A DNA stretch of 64,000 bases from Noviherbaspirillum saxi (GTDB taxonomy: Bacteria; Pseudomonadota; Gammaproteobacteria; Burkholderiales; Burkholderiaceae_D). The translations under genes were made by a program, and so were the position numbers. The notes below the pieces were generated by a model. It was not told the origin of the DNA. It did no database searches and worked only from the letters and a program-made list of their open reading frames with translations. Shown here piece after piece: positions 1 through 8,452 of the stretch. The DNA lies in the NCBI RefSeq assembly GCF_003591035.1, contig NZ_QYUO01000003.1, positions 248,001 through 312,000 of the forward strand, given 5' to 3'. Position 1 is the first letter of the stretch. Each line of letters begins with the position of its first letter.

Positions 1-353
1 CGCTTGAGATCGACCATGACCTCGTCCACCAGCGGCACCGTGCCACCCAGGACGCCCGAACCGGCGCCGAACGGTATCAGCCTCAGCTTGCGCTGCCGCG
101 CGTAGTCGACCACCGCCTGCACTTCGTCGGCGTCGCGTGGCGACACGATCGCCCCCGGCAGAGTGCCTGGCAAGCTGTCGGCGCGAAGTTTGAACAAGCC
201 GTAGGGCATCCGGTCCCGGCTGTAGGCATAACGATCAGCCTTTCCTGTCAAGACATTCTCATTGCCGACGATTGCGGAAAAGCCTGCCAGAGTCTCATCG
301 CTGAGCTCTGGCACAGAGCCTTCCGAAAATACGGGAGTTGCTAGATTTGCCAT
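1..353 (-). CDS. FAD-binding oxidase, N-terminal part (FAD-linked oxidase / GlcD type)
   Basis: Only the first 117 codons lie in the window; the gene runs off the left edge. Translation from the ATG at 353 gives an N-terminal helical part, then IVSPRDADEVQAVVDYARQ and LIPFGAGSGVLGGTVPL, the typical start of the PF01565 FAD-binding fold. The glycine-rich loop GAGSGVLGG binds the FAD pyrophosphate. Family members oxidise hydroxy acids such as glycolate or D-lactate, or make ether lipid precursors (alkyl-DHAP synthase), so the substrate cannot be read from this fragment. The gene stands alone, transcribed leftwards. A perfect 8+8 palindrome at 384-403, just upstream, may be its operator. Confidence 0.8.
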   Translation of the reverse strand, partial: MANLATPVFSEGSVPELSDETLAGFSAIVGNENVLTGKADRYAYSRDRMPYGLFKLRADSLPGTLPGAIVSPRDADEVQAVVDYARQRKLRLIPFGAGSGVLGGTVPLVDEVMVDLK

Positions 354-383
354 TGCATTCCTTTGCCACCACGTTAATTGAAC

Positions 384-403
384 ATGAACAAACGATTGTT
401 CAT
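384..403. promoter_or_regulatory. Palindromic operator candidate upstream of the FAD oxidase
   Basis: ATGAACAA-acga-TTGTTCAT is a perfect inverted repeat with 8-base arms and a 4-base spacer. It lies 31 bases upstream of the start codon at 353, in an AT-rich stretch. This layout suits a TetR- or GntR-type dimer. No regulator gene is visible next to it inside the window. Confidence 0.45.
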
Positions 404-543
404 ATTGTGCAAAAGAGTTTTTTGGCTGTCAATTGGTTTTTTACACTGTAAGTTACGAGAAAGAAATTATTAACCTTCCCGTAACCTATGATGGCTGACC
501 TAAACGGCAATGGTTGCTGGCAAGTGCGGAGTGCAACACGTTT

Positions 544-842
544 GAACTCCATTCACTTCATTCCGCGGTTATCTACGGGTACGGATTTTTGCCTCCAAGA
601 TTTTCACGGACAAGCTGTTCCAGGAGTTGTGGAAGGCTATCGACGCCGATAACTATGTCGATACACAGCAGTTGGTCGATGCGCTTGTACATGTGTTACG
701 AGGAAACCAGATCTTGGCAATTAGCGCGATAAGGGAACTGATTGGCTTCGCACAAAGACGAAAATGTCAGCCGGAGATCGTACAAGCACTCACTCGGTTG
801 CCCGGTTTTGAAACGTCCATCATGCCAATCCAGATGTGTTGA
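544..842 (+). pseudogene. Open-frame fragment of unknown origin
   Basis: The frame is open from just after a TGA near 541 to 842, but it has no convincing start or ribosome site. The first ATG, at 627, sits inside the open stretch. The residues read like real protein (ELWKAIDADNYVDTQQLVDA, then an amphipathic helical part). I do not recognise the family. The fragment lies in a stretch rich in mobile-element remnants, so I treat it as a decayed gene end. The rest of 404-1068 holds nothing I can support. Confidence 0.2.
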
Positions 843-1068
843 TATCGTTCCCGTCACCTTCAGCTGCCAGTCATTTCGAAACACATCAAAAGAGCAAGAT
901 TCGTCTGTCGGCTGCTCATATCCGACAGCTGTGTATAGTCTTCACCTATGTCGCAGCTATGTTAATGCGCGTCGCAGTTCGGCCAAGAGCGACGCTTCTA
1001 TTTCCCCGTCCAGGCGGTTCAAATGCATTGTTTGCGATGCTCACAACTGACCAATCGTTGCGGATGCT

Positions 1069-1134
1069 AATTCTTGCAGGTGGCGTTGAAACTGAAGCGC
1101 AGGCTCTCTTCCTGATGGAACAACACGGAGCCAT
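1069..1134 (+). pseudogene. Possible EAL-domain remnant
   Basis: The frame reads MLILAGGVETEAQALFLMEQ, which matches the (A)EGVET.AQ..FL block near the end of EAL phosphodiesterase domains, with AEG changed to AGG. Neither the following QGY block nor any of the domain upstream can be found. If real, it is a short scrap of a cyclic-di-GMP phosphodiesterase gene. The match is short, so confidence is low. Confidence 0.25.
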
Positions 1135-1214
1135 ACGGGCCATCGCCAAAGCCATAACCTGTGGATGGGTGCTGAGGTACCACTAGGAATCGCCGACATG
1201 CGCATGGCCGAGGT

Positions 1215-1811
1215 ATGCCGACAGCACTGGCAGGCGCCGTTCGACGTCCTGACCTGAGCGATACCACCCGAGCAGGGTCTCGACTGCGAATCGATGGCGA
1301 AAATCGTTGGATCAACCTGGAGAAGTTGTCATGCCTTCTTGGTGTTGAGCCGGTCAGATTGAAGTCGATTTTTCCAGACCGGACCGTTTTAACCCTCGCC
1401 GGTCAACGACATACGTCCGAGTATCGACCGCGTTTCTGCATTGAGTGCATTGAGTGCCTTAAGCTTGGCTTTCATTGCAGTCTTTATGACCTTAGCACTG
1501 TTCTTACCTGTCTAGTTCATAATTCATTCTTTTCGACAGGATGCACGGGATGCGGCACAGCTAATTGCCTCAGTCGGCATGCGCAAGAAGGCAATCTATT
1601 ACGTCAACCGGGAGTTCGATGCAAACACCACCCTATTCCCACTGCGATGTTTTCCCTCGCTGAGACGCCCCCTGCAGAAAGCTTCTTAAGCTATGTAAAT
1701 GAGAAATGCACAGAACTCGTCGATTGGTGGGACGCCGTAACATCGGCATGTAAAGGTCAAGAGCGATTGTTACGCGGAATCTTTCATTTTGGCGCTAACT
1801 CAAAGAGGTAA
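1215..1811 (+). pseudogene. TniQ-like zinc-ribbon protein, cut at its 3' end by an IS200-type element
   Basis: The 198-residue frame has a helical part (WINLEKLSCLLGVEPVRLKS) followed by a cysteine/histidine cluster: CIEC, CLKLGFHC, CLVHNS and CTGCGT. This is the layout of TniQ and related zinc-ribbon proteins (C..C...GxH...C..H....C..C). TniQ-type proteins act as target-site adaptors in Tn7- and Tn5053-like transposition, but many homologues are uncharacterised. The reading frame ends exactly where the left hairpin of the IS200-like element begins (1813), so I infer that the element interrupted the gene. Family members are usually much longer. No matching tniA or tniB is nearby. Confidence 0.4.
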
Positions 1812-2290
1812 GCCCCCGGATTTTCCGGGGGACTCACCAAGGTTTGAGCTTTACGACGGTCTGCGTGAATTTCTGATCTCTGCCAAGAGAAAGAGAATTC
1901 ACAATGAAAGAGTATCAGAGCCTGAACCATACGAGATAGGACTGCAAATATCACGTGGTATTCATACCGAAGCGGCGAACGAAACGGATATCGGAGTGCT
2001 GCGCCGGCATTCGGGTGAAATATTTCACGAGCTGGTCTCGCACAAGGAGGCGAGGATAGTGGAAGGCCACATGATGGAAGACTACGTGCATATGTGCATC
2101 AGCATTCCACCGAAGTACGCGGTGTCAAGGACGGGCACATGGTGCGTGCATACATCCGCAATCAGGAAGACGAGAATGAGCGGTATGACCAGATGAAGCT
2201 CGAAATGGGGTAAGCCGCCAAGGGCGGCTCACGGTTTCATAAGCGCCTTTGAGGCGCTCACAATATCAAGCCACCGGCTTTGCCGGTGGT
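1809..2290 (+). mobile_element. Degenerate IS200/IS605-family element (tnpA only)
   Basis: A dead Y1-transposase gene (1904-2213) is bounded by subterminal hairpins, as expected for IS200-type elements, which have no terminal inverted repeats. The left hairpin is 1813-1831 (CCCCCGGA/TCCGGGGG). On the right are three: 2214-2228, 2242-2258 and 2271-2289 (CCACCGGC/GCCGGTGG). The left hairpin and the first two right ones share a common frame, TAAGC-hairpin-CTCAC. The boundaries are estimates from the hairpins. The element interrupts a TniQ-like frame. Confidence 0.65.
1904..2213 (+). pseudogene. tnpA: Inactive IS200-type Y1 transposase
   Basis: The gene starts MKEYQSLNHTR and continues DCKYHVVFIPKRR after an in-frame TAG where the family has Trp. 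The frame then shifts to LRRHSGEIFHELVSHKEARI followed by EGHMMEDYVHMCISIPPKYA, the HUH block. A third frame gives the family C-terminus, RAYIRNQEDENERYDQMKL. Four lesions are visible: the nonsense codon, a frameshift, loss of about 50-60 residues between PPKYAVS and RAYIRNQE (including the region of the catalytic Tyr), and a change in the HUH motif (DHVH to DYVH). The gene is dead. The family cuts single-stranded DNA to move IS200 elements. Confidence 0.75.
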
Positions 2291-2430
2291 ATTTGACTGT
2301 GGAATGCGATTGCTACCAGAAATACCAGACCCGTCGCGGCCTGTCGCGATCTGGGGACCGGTATGGCCCGACATCGTGAATGGAGGGGAGGGCGACGAGG
2401 CGGCAATCGTTGCCCCGCCGCTGGAGCTGG
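2291..2430. other. Short gap right of the IS200 remnant
   Basis: One plus-strand frame here reads PDPSRPVAIWGPVWPDIVNG and runs to a TGA at about 2450, just inside the FAH gene on the other strand. It could be the far part of whatever gene the element entered, but I cannot link it to a family. Nothing else is supported. Confidence 0.15.
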
Positions 2431-3198
2431 TCAGGCGACGCGGTTGACTAGCGATCCAATGCCAGGGATGCGGATCTCAACCGTGTCGCCCGGGTGGATC
2501 GGCTTGACGCCAAGTGAGGTGCCACAGGCAATGACGTCGCCGGGACGCAGGGTCATGGTGCGCGACAATTCCGCGACGATCTGGTGCGGATTGAAGGCCA
2601 GGTCGGTGACAGGGTAATCCTGGCAGCGGTCGCCATTGATGTACGACTCGATGCGCAAGGTCAGCGGGTCAACATCGGTTTCCACGCATGGGCCAAACAC
2701 GCTGAAGGTGTCGTAACCCTTGCCCCGGCTGTACTGCGGAAAGGTGGAATCACGGCCCACAACGTCTTGCGCGGTAACGTCGTTGATCACCGTATAGCCG
2801 AAGATGCAATCGCCCGCTTCCTGCTCGGTCGCACCCTTGCAGCGGCGGCCGATAACAATGCCAAGCTCGCCTTCCAACACCACACGTTGGGCTTCGCCGC
2901 CCGGGATGACGATGGTGTCGCCGTCGGTGATGAAACTGCTGGCTGGCTTGAGGAACCACAGCGCCTCTTTCGGCGTTTCCCGCTTGAGCTCGGCGATCTG
3001 CTGTTTCGAGTTGTTCCATAACGCAATCATCGCACCAGGATTGGTCGGCGGCAGCAGTTTGATCTCGGCCCTTACGACTGTGACATCAGTCTCGTTACAG
3101 TCGGCAAACATGTCTCCTTTATACACCCGGACACGATCGTCGCCGTCCATCACGCCAAACCCAACAGCGCCGTTGTATTCAAATCGAACGAATTTCAT
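2431..3198 (-). CDS. Fumarylacetoacetate hydrolase (FAH) family protein
   Basis: The 255-residue protein is typical of small FAH-fold enzymes. The metal site is visible as the E-x-E motif in LEGELGIVIG, followed by the downstream Asp in GYTVINDVTAQDV. The C-terminal LRPGDVIACGTSLGVKPIHP is the usual end of the fold. FAH enzymes cleave or decarboxylate beta-diketo acids such as fumarylpyruvate, acylpyruvates or ring-fission products from aromatic catabolism; the exact substrate is not readable. It starts 14 bases after the TauE-like permease stop, in the same direction, so the two are probably co-transcribed. Confidence 0.88.
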   Translation of the reverse strand: MKFVRFEYNGAVGFGVMDGDDRVRVYKGDMFADCNETDVTVVRAEIKLLPPTNPGAMIALWNNSKQQIAELKRETPKEALWFLKPASSFITDGDTIVIPGGEAQRVVLEGELGIVIGRRCKGATEQEAGDCIFGYTVINDVTAQDVVGRDSTFPQYSRGKGYDTFSVFGPCVETDVDPLTLRIESYINGDRCQDYPVTDLAFNPHQIVAELSRTMTLRPGDVIACGTSLGVKPIHPGDTVEIRIPGIGSLVNRVA

Positions 3199-3212
3199 TC
3201 CTATTCTCCCTT

Positions 3213-3956
3213 TCAGATGATTGCTTTACCGATGAGGGAGCCGCCGCTGGCGACGAGAATGGCTCCCACGAATTTCAACATTGTTTCTTTTGATATATTC
3301 AGATGGACCTTGTTGCCGAGGTACAGACCGGCCATCATCGGCAGCAACGCGGCGGCGATGGCAATCTGGGTCTCTCGCGCCAACAACAGGCCGGTGACCG
3401 CGAACAGAGTCAGGCGCAGGCCGCCGTCAATCACGAACAGCCAGGAGAACGTGGCGCGGATAGCGGTCTTGTCTTGCAGGCGGTGCGTGAGATAGATGAT
3501 GTACGGCGGTCCACTGGTACCAAACAACGCTCCGGCGGTGCTGCCGATCAGGCCGGCCGGCAGCGCCCACAGCGCCGATACATGGCCTTGCGGCTGGATG
3601 CCCAACACGTTGCGCATGCCGAAGTACATCACGAATATCCCCATCGCCAGCAGCACGACGACGGAAGGAAAGCGGATCAGCGCGAACACGCCGAACGCAG
3701 CACCAATCGCGCCAAATGGCAGAAGGCGCTTGATTTCCGTCCAGTCTGCCTGCTTGGCCGATGCGCTGCCGAGCAGGAACGACGCGATGAAGTCCATGGC
3801 CAAAATCAGCGGCACCACCATTTGCAGCGGATAAGAAAAGGCCAGCAACGGCACGGCGATCAGGCCCGAGCCGAACCCAGTGACGCCGCGGATGAAATAG
3901 GCGCTGACAATGACAGCAAGCAGCAGCGCGTGTTGGGAAACGAATTCGAAAGTCAT
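3213..3956 (-). CDS. TauE/SafE (TSUP) family membrane permease
   Basis: The protein is about 247 residues and almost wholly hydrophobic, with some eight predicted membrane segments. It has the family signatures RGVTGFGSGLIAVPLL near the N-terminus and GALFGTSGPPYIIYL in the middle. TSUP permeases export or import sulfite, sulfoacetate, sulfolactate or other small organic anions. I start at the ATG at 3956; an in-frame TTG at 3980 would add eight residues, and neither has a good ribosome site. The FAH gene follows directly. Sulfatase and HpsN-like genes lie elsewhere in the window, but a link to them is speculation. Confidence 0.82.
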   Translation of the reverse strand: MTFEFVSQHALLLAVIVSAYFIRGVTGFGSGLIAVPLLAFSYPLQMVVPLILAMDFIASFLLGSASAKQADWTEIKRLLPFGAIGAAFGVFALIRFPSVVVLLAMGIFVMYFGMRNVLGIQPQGHVSALWALPAGLIGSTAGALFGTSGPPYIIYLTHRLQDKTAIRATFSWLFVIDGGLRLTLFAVTGLLLARETQIAIAAALLPMMAGLYLGNKVHLNISKETMLKFVGAILVASGGSLIGKAII

Positions 3957-3997
3957 AAAAGGAGAGAGCAGGTTGAACAACTAGAATAAGGGTGACG

Positions 3998-6808
3998 TCA
4001 GGAAGTCCCATCGGCGTTGGCGATCATCGTCTCGACCCGGTTGGCCCAAAGGACGTCCTCGATTGGCCTCGGCCGCGAGATCAGATAGCCTTGCGCGTAG
4101 TCAACGCCGATTTTCTTGAGCATGCCGAGCGTGGTGTCGTTCTCAACCCACTCGGCGATCGTCTTGATGCCCATCACGTGACCGATGTCGCTGATCGCCT
4201 GCACCATCGCCGCGTCAATTGGGTCGTCCGCCATGTCCCGCACAAAACTGCCGTCGATCTTGAGGTAATCGACCGGCAGGTTTTTCAGGTAGGCGAACGA
4301 AGACAACCCGCTGCCGAAGTCGTCGAGCGAGAAACTGCAGCCCATTGCCTTGAGTTCCTTCATCAGCGCGACCGCGTGGGTCAGGTTGGCAATCGCCGCC
4401 GTCTCGGTGACCTCAAAACAGATGTCGCGCGGGCGCACCTTGCGGCGCGCAAACTGCTGACGCAAGAAGGCCAGCAGGTTTTCGTCGGACAGCGAAATGC
4501 CCGACAGATTGATGGACACGGTGATCGGATTGTCGCGGGCATGCTGCTCCGGCCGCCTCTCCAGCGCGTCGAACACCATCGCGATGACTTTGCGATCGAT
4601 GGCATGCATCATGTTGTAGCGCTCGGCGGCCGGGATGAACGCCATTGGCAGCACCAGATTGTCGTCATCATCTAGCATGCGCAGCAACACTTCGCAGTGG
4701 CGCCGCCCCCCTTTGATCGGCGCAATGTCCTGGCAGTACAGCACCAGGCGGTCCTGTTCCAGCGCATTGGTCAGCTTGGATACCCACAGCATTTCGCTGC
4801 GCCGATGCGCCATCTCCTTGTCGTGCGGCGCGGCCTCTACCCGATTGCGGCCGTTGTCCTTGGCCTGGTAACAAGCCGCATCCGCCAGAGCCAGGATGTC
4901 TGCAGGGTTGTTGCCGTCGCCCTTGATCGCCACCACGCCGATGGAAACCCCGACGGTAAACAACTTGTCTTGCCAGGCGAACCGGAATTCGGAAACGGTG
5001 GCACGCAGGATCTCGGCCAGATCCATCGCCTGCTTGACTTTGCAATCCTTGAGCAGCACGCCGAACTCGTCGCCGCCCAATCGCGCGAGGGTGTCGGAAG
5101 TCCGGACCCGGTTGTTGAGCAGGGCGCTTAACTGGCGCAGCAGTTCGTCGCCGGCGAGATGGCCACAGGTATCATTGACGATTTTGAACTGATCCAGATC
5201 CATATACAGCAGCGCGTGCTCGCGACCTTCCTGCTCGGCCGAATCGACCATCGCATCGAGGATGCGGGCGAATTCGCGTCGGTTCACCAGCGAGGTGAGT
5301 GCGTCGTGCGTGGCTTGCCAAGTCAACTGGCGCGCCATACTGTGCGACGTGCTGACGTCGCGAAATACCAGTACCGCCCCGATCACCTGGTTGTTGCGGT
5401 CGGAGATGGAGGCTCCGGTAAGCTGGATCGGGATCTGTCCGCCCGCACTCGACACCAGCACCGCATCCTCCCGCACGCCATCGCTCGATGGATCGCGCAC
5501 CAGTTTGTCGATCGAATTTTCGATCGGTTCGCCGGTCGCCTCGATGACGGGCCGGAACACCGTGCCAAGCAGCTTGCCATGGGCCTGGCGCGACGACCAG
5601 CCGAGCAGCTTCTCAGCGACCGGATTGAGGAATTCAACGTTGCCCTTGGTGTCGGTGGTGATCACCGCGTCTGCGATCGAAGCCAACGTGACTTGCGCAC
5701 GCTCAGTTTCCTTGAACAGCGCCTCCTCGGCCTGCTTCTGGCGGGTGATATCGCGGATCACGATGATCTCGCCCATGTGCACGCCGTGTCCGTCATACAG
5801 CGGGGAGGTATTGGCGAAGATGTCGAGGACGCCGCCGTCCTTGGCGCGATGGCGGACCTCGATCGACCGGGATTGGTTCGCATCGTCTGACACCAGACTG
5901 CCGCCGGTCCCAGGTGGCATCAGCATGTCGGTCGATCGGCCGATCGCTTCCTCGGCCGTCCATCGGTAGAGTTCGGTGGCAGCGGCGTTCCAGCTGGTGA
6001 TCATGCCGTGGCGGTCGGTGGTGATGATCGCCACGCTGGACTGTTCGACGATCAGCGCCAGCATTTTGTTACGGGCATCGGTCTCGCTGACTGAGCGCAG
6101 CAGAGTTTCGATGTTTTCCGCCATGCTGTTGAACGCCTGCACGCACGCAATCATCTCCGGCGGGCCGGATGGCGTCATGCGTACCGAGTGGTCGCCTTGG
6201 CCAAAACGCCGCGCCGCCGCGCCGAGCGCATACAGCGGCCGCAGCGCATTGCCGACGGTCGCGAGGGTGATCGCAAACAGCATACCGATGCACAGCAGCA
6301 GGACTTCAAGCTTGTCCTGCAGCGATGCCCAGACGTTGTTAATAGCCGGCACCGCGGTCAGGCGCAGTTCCACGCGGCCGTAGGTCTGTCCGCCAACGAC
6401 GATATCTTCGGACTGCTCGACCGGCGGCAGATTCAACCAACTCTGGAACCACGGTGGCGCTTTCAGTCGCACGTCGTCCTCGGCACTTTCTATGCGGTTA
6501 CCGCGGTTGTCGACCCAGTTGATGCGAACGATGTGGGGCTGCCTGACGCGCACGTCGAGCATTTGCTGGATCAGGCTGTAGTCGCCCACGACGGCCGGCT
6601 CGGCCAACGCCGGCGTCATGAATTTGATTTCGTAATTCAGCCGGTCTTGCAGGTCGCTGCTGTGGAACTTGATCTCGCTTTGGATCACCAGTGTGAAATA
6701 GGTGGCGCCCAGCATCGTCAGCACCAGTCCCGAAAGCAGCATCAGACGCGCGGACAGGGTGAGCCTTTGCCACAGGCGAAACTGTTTTGGATTGACCCAC
6801 AGGCTCAT
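3998..6808 (-). CDS. Membrane sensor with HAMP, two PAS, GGDEF and EAL domains
   Basis: The protein has 936 residues. Membrane segments at about 21-42 and 168-188 flank a periplasmic sensor region. A HAMP linker, two PAS domains (about 250-365 and 375-490), a GGDEF domain and a C-terminal EAL domain follow. The cyclase signature LGGDEF is intact near residue 577. In the phosphodiesterase domain the EAL motif reads EVL (about residue 704). The other catalytic blocks remain: SINLSG, FEVTET, LDDFGSG, LKIDG, AEWVEN and QGY. It could therefore make and break cyclic di-GMP. Its ATG overlaps the stop of the upstream PhnD-like gene by four bases (6805-6808), which strongly suggests that the periplasmic protein feeds this sensor. 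Confidence 0.92.
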   Translation of the reverse strand: MSLWVNPKQFRLWQRLTLSARLMLLSGLVLTMLGATYFTLVIQSEIKFHSSDLQDRLNYEIKFMTPALAEPAVVGDYSLIQQMLDVRVRQPHIVRINWVDNRGNRIESAEDDVRLKAPPWFQSWLNLPPVEQSEDIVVGGQTYGRVELRLTAVPAINNVWASLQDKLEVLLLCIGMLFAITLATVGNALRPLYALGAAARRFGQGDHSVRMTPSGPPEMIACVQAFNSMAENIETLLRSVSETDARNKMLALIVEQSSVAIITTDRHGMITSWNAAATELYRWTAEEAIGRSTDMLMPPGTGGSLVSDDANQSRSIEVRHRAKDGGVLDIFANTSPLYDGHGVHMGEIIVIRDITRQKQAEEALFKETERAQVTLASIADAVITTDTKGNVEFLNPVAEKLLGWSSRQAHGKLLGTVFRPVIEATGEPIENSIDKLVRDPSSDGVREDAVLVSSAGGQIPIQLTGASISDRNNQVIGAVLVFRDVSTSHSMARQLTWQATHDALTSLVNRREFARILDAMVDSAEQEGREHALLYMDLDQFKIVNDTCGHLAGDELLRQLSALLNNRVRTSDTLARLGGDEFGVLLKDCKVKQAMDLAEILRATVSEFRFAWQDKLFTVGVSIGVVAIKGDGNNPADILALADAACYQAKDNGRNRVEAAPHDKEMAHRRSEMLWVSKLTNALEQDRLVLYCQDIAPIKGGRRHCEVLLRMLDDDDNLVLPMAFIPAAERYNMMHAIDRKVIAMVFDALERRPEQHARDNPITVSINLSGISLSDENLLAFLRQQFARRKVRPRDICFEVTETAAIANLTHAVALMKELKAMGCSFSLDDFGSGLSSFAYLKNLPVDYLKIDGSFVRDMADDPIDAAMVQAISDIGHVMGIKTIAEWVENDTTLGMLKKIGVDYAQGYLISRPRPIEDVLWANRVETMIANADGTS

Positions 6809-7707
6809 TGGCGGCTCTCTTCTACCGGGCTGGTACGATAGAGTCGACGCACGTTATTAAATTCAGCGTCGCGCGCGGCGACGAAGCCGAATGGCGATTC
6901 CAAGTGAAACAGGCGAGCGGCTTCTGCCAAAATCTTGCGGCCCTCGGGGTCATCGGACATCGAAATCAACGCGTCCCGCACCGCGTTCACTTTGTCCTTG
7001 GGTATGCCCGGATGTGCCGACAGCGGTATATCCAGGTACTCTTCCGACCGCCACAGCACGCGATAGTTGATGTTCTGTCGCTTGGCGTAGGCCTGGGCGA
7101 CCTGCGAGTTCACCCCAGCGGCCACCGCGCGGCCCGAGACCATTTGCGCAATTGCCCCTTCTTGGGTACCGGCGAAGAGCGGGTTGACCTTGACGCCGGC
7201 GCGTACGAGCATGTCCATCGGTACGGTATAGCCGACGAAAGCGACTTGCGACGGGAAGACGACTTCTCTGCTTCGCAGGTCTGCCACATCGCGAATCGGC
7301 GAGTCGGCCAGCACGATGATCTCGCCGCGGATAGCCGGCTGGTTCGGGCGGGCGAACACCGAATAGCCAACACGGTCGTTCTGGCGGGTGAAATTATGGT
7401 TCGAATAGATGAAAGAGTACTCGCCTCGGTGAACCATTTCCGCATGTTCGGGGCCGGTCTTGGCAAGTTTCAGCTCCAGCGGCACGCCGCTGCGCTTGCC
7501 GATGTAGTGCAGGATCGGGTTCCAGAATTGGGCTGCCAGCAGCGGGCTGCGCTGGCTGATTACACCAAACGACAGCGGCGTAGAGTCTGCCGCCCAAGCC
7601 GGTGCCCCAAGACAAGTAGCGAATAATAGCGACACGACTTTACAATTTGATAATTTCTTCAAAGGATCTCTCCAAACGCCTTTGCGGTGTATTTTAGCTA
7701 TTTTCAT
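6805..7707 (-). CDS. PhnD/SsuA-like periplasmic substrate-binding protein, probable sensor partner
   Basis: The 300-residue protein has a signal peptide ending ATCLGAPAWA and then the PhnD-like fold: LSFGVISQRSPLLAAQFWNP, NPILHYIGKRSGVPLELKLA, and VVFPSQVAFVGYTVPMDMLV. Such proteins usually deliver phosphate- or phosphonate-like ligands to an ABC importer, but no permease or ATPase gene is nearby. Instead the gene overlaps the GGDEF/EAL sensor by four bases. I infer a periplasmic ligand sensor for cyclic-di-GMP control. The ATG at 7707 gives a long charged leader; an in-frame TTG 16 codons later follows GGAGAGATCC and would give a more normal signal peptide. Confidence 0.85.
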   Translation of the reverse strand: MKIAKIHRKGVWRDPLKKLSNCKVVSLLFATCLGAPAWAADSTPLSFGVISQRSPLLAAQFWNPILHYIGKRSGVPLELKLAKTGPEHAEMVHRGEYSFIYSNHNFTRQNDRVGYSVFARPNQPAIRGEIIVLADSPIRDVADLRSREVVFPSQVAFVGYTVPMDMLVRAGVKVNPLFAGTQEGAIAQMVSGRAVAAGVNSQVAQAYAKRQNINYRVLWRSEEYLDIPLSAHPGIPKDKVNAVRDALISMSDDPEGRKILAEAARLFHLESPFGFVAARDAEFNNVRRLYRTSPVEESRQ

Positions 7708-7755
7708 TTCAGCAATTCTATACTTATCAGCAACAATTGCTTATCCTCCATTTCA

Positions 7756-7928
7756 GTGTAGTGCTTCGCAACTGTTGAAACCATCTAAGCGAGTCTTTGC
7801 GCGCCATACGTCGTTGCAAATCCTCGCAATAGGCTGGCTATTGCTGTGGTTTGCGCGCGGCCGGCGAGGCCTAGTCTGTCGCACAAATCCTGTGCTTCTA
7901 TGGTTCCACCAATTACGAAGCACTACAC
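7756..7928. repeat. Palindromic intergenic element, family A copy 1
   Basis: Arms GTGTAGTGCTTCGCAA (7756-7771) and its inverted partner (7913-7928) match at 15 of 16 bases, giving a 173-base MITE-like unit. The core, with TTGCAAATCCTCGC followed by a small hairpin and GGTTTGCGC, recurs at 23779-23943 in the opposite direction. No open frame inside is credible. Confidence 0.5.
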
Positions 7929-8269
7929 TCGCCTCCGCGAGGACGACGGGGGAAGTATGCAGCATGACCAACCAGCACCAATACCCGCCCGCGAACGCAT
8001 GTTGCAAAGATATGTGCATACCATAGCCCTATGAGGAGGAAGGAGTCCTACCGAGAATCGCGATCACAAGCCTGACTCGCACACTTGTGGGTAAAGATCA
8101 GGGCGATTAATGCACGGAATAAGATTAATTCACTGGTTCTTTCGGCAAGAATGGTCCGTTGTATGCTTCCTGCACACGTGGCATCAACCGACTTGTCGGA
8201 AATCAGAAGATGAAATTTTTGAGGATATTTTTGAGGATATGTACGCGAGTTGAGAGGCGCAGATATGAG
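7929..8269. other. Intergenic stretch without supported genes
   Basis: The only structure I see is a 12-base tandem duplication (TTTTTGAGGATA twice, 8216-8239). No frame has a convincing ribosome site. Confidence 0.3.
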
Positions 8270-8295
8270 ATGCCCATGCCGGCCGGCATGGGCAT
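8270..8295. repeat. Perfect 26-base palindrome
   Basis: The arm ATGCCCATGCCGG is followed directly by its exact reverse complement, with no loop. It lies 22 bases downstream of the stop of the small exported-peptide gene (minus strand). It lacks a T-tract, so it is not a classic terminator. It could be a dimeric protein site or a cruciform/processing hairpin. Confidence 0.6.
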
Positions 8296-8317
8296 TCTGG
8301 CGTTGACAATGACTTGA

Positions 8318-8452
8318 CTAACTGGGATCGCCAGTCTTGGGCGACTCGGTACAAGCGGCCGAGTCCTCCAAACCCTGCGACCTTGGGTCCACCGCACTGG
8401 CCGACCCAATCAACATGGCAAATGCAACAATTGCAAACAGGAAGCGCTTCAT
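8318..8452 (-). CDS. Small exported peptide, 44 residues, unknown function
   Basis: A minus-strand frame from the ATG at 8452 is preceded by GGAGGACAT, an excellent ribosome site. The product begins MKRFLFAIVAFAMLIGSASA, a textbook signal peptide with an AxA cleavage site. A 24-residue polar mature part follows, with one Cys and ending KTGDPS. I know no family for it. It stands alone between the region-A repeat and the LysR gene. The start signal and the signal peptide together make a real gene likely despite the small size. Confidence 0.55.
   Translation of the reverse strand: MKRFLFAIVAFAMLIGSASAVDPRSQGLEDSAACTESPKTGDPS

Noticed and set aside
7753..8019. Small minus-strand frame of 88 codons
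   Set aside because: It lies inside the family A palindromic element and has no ribosome site.
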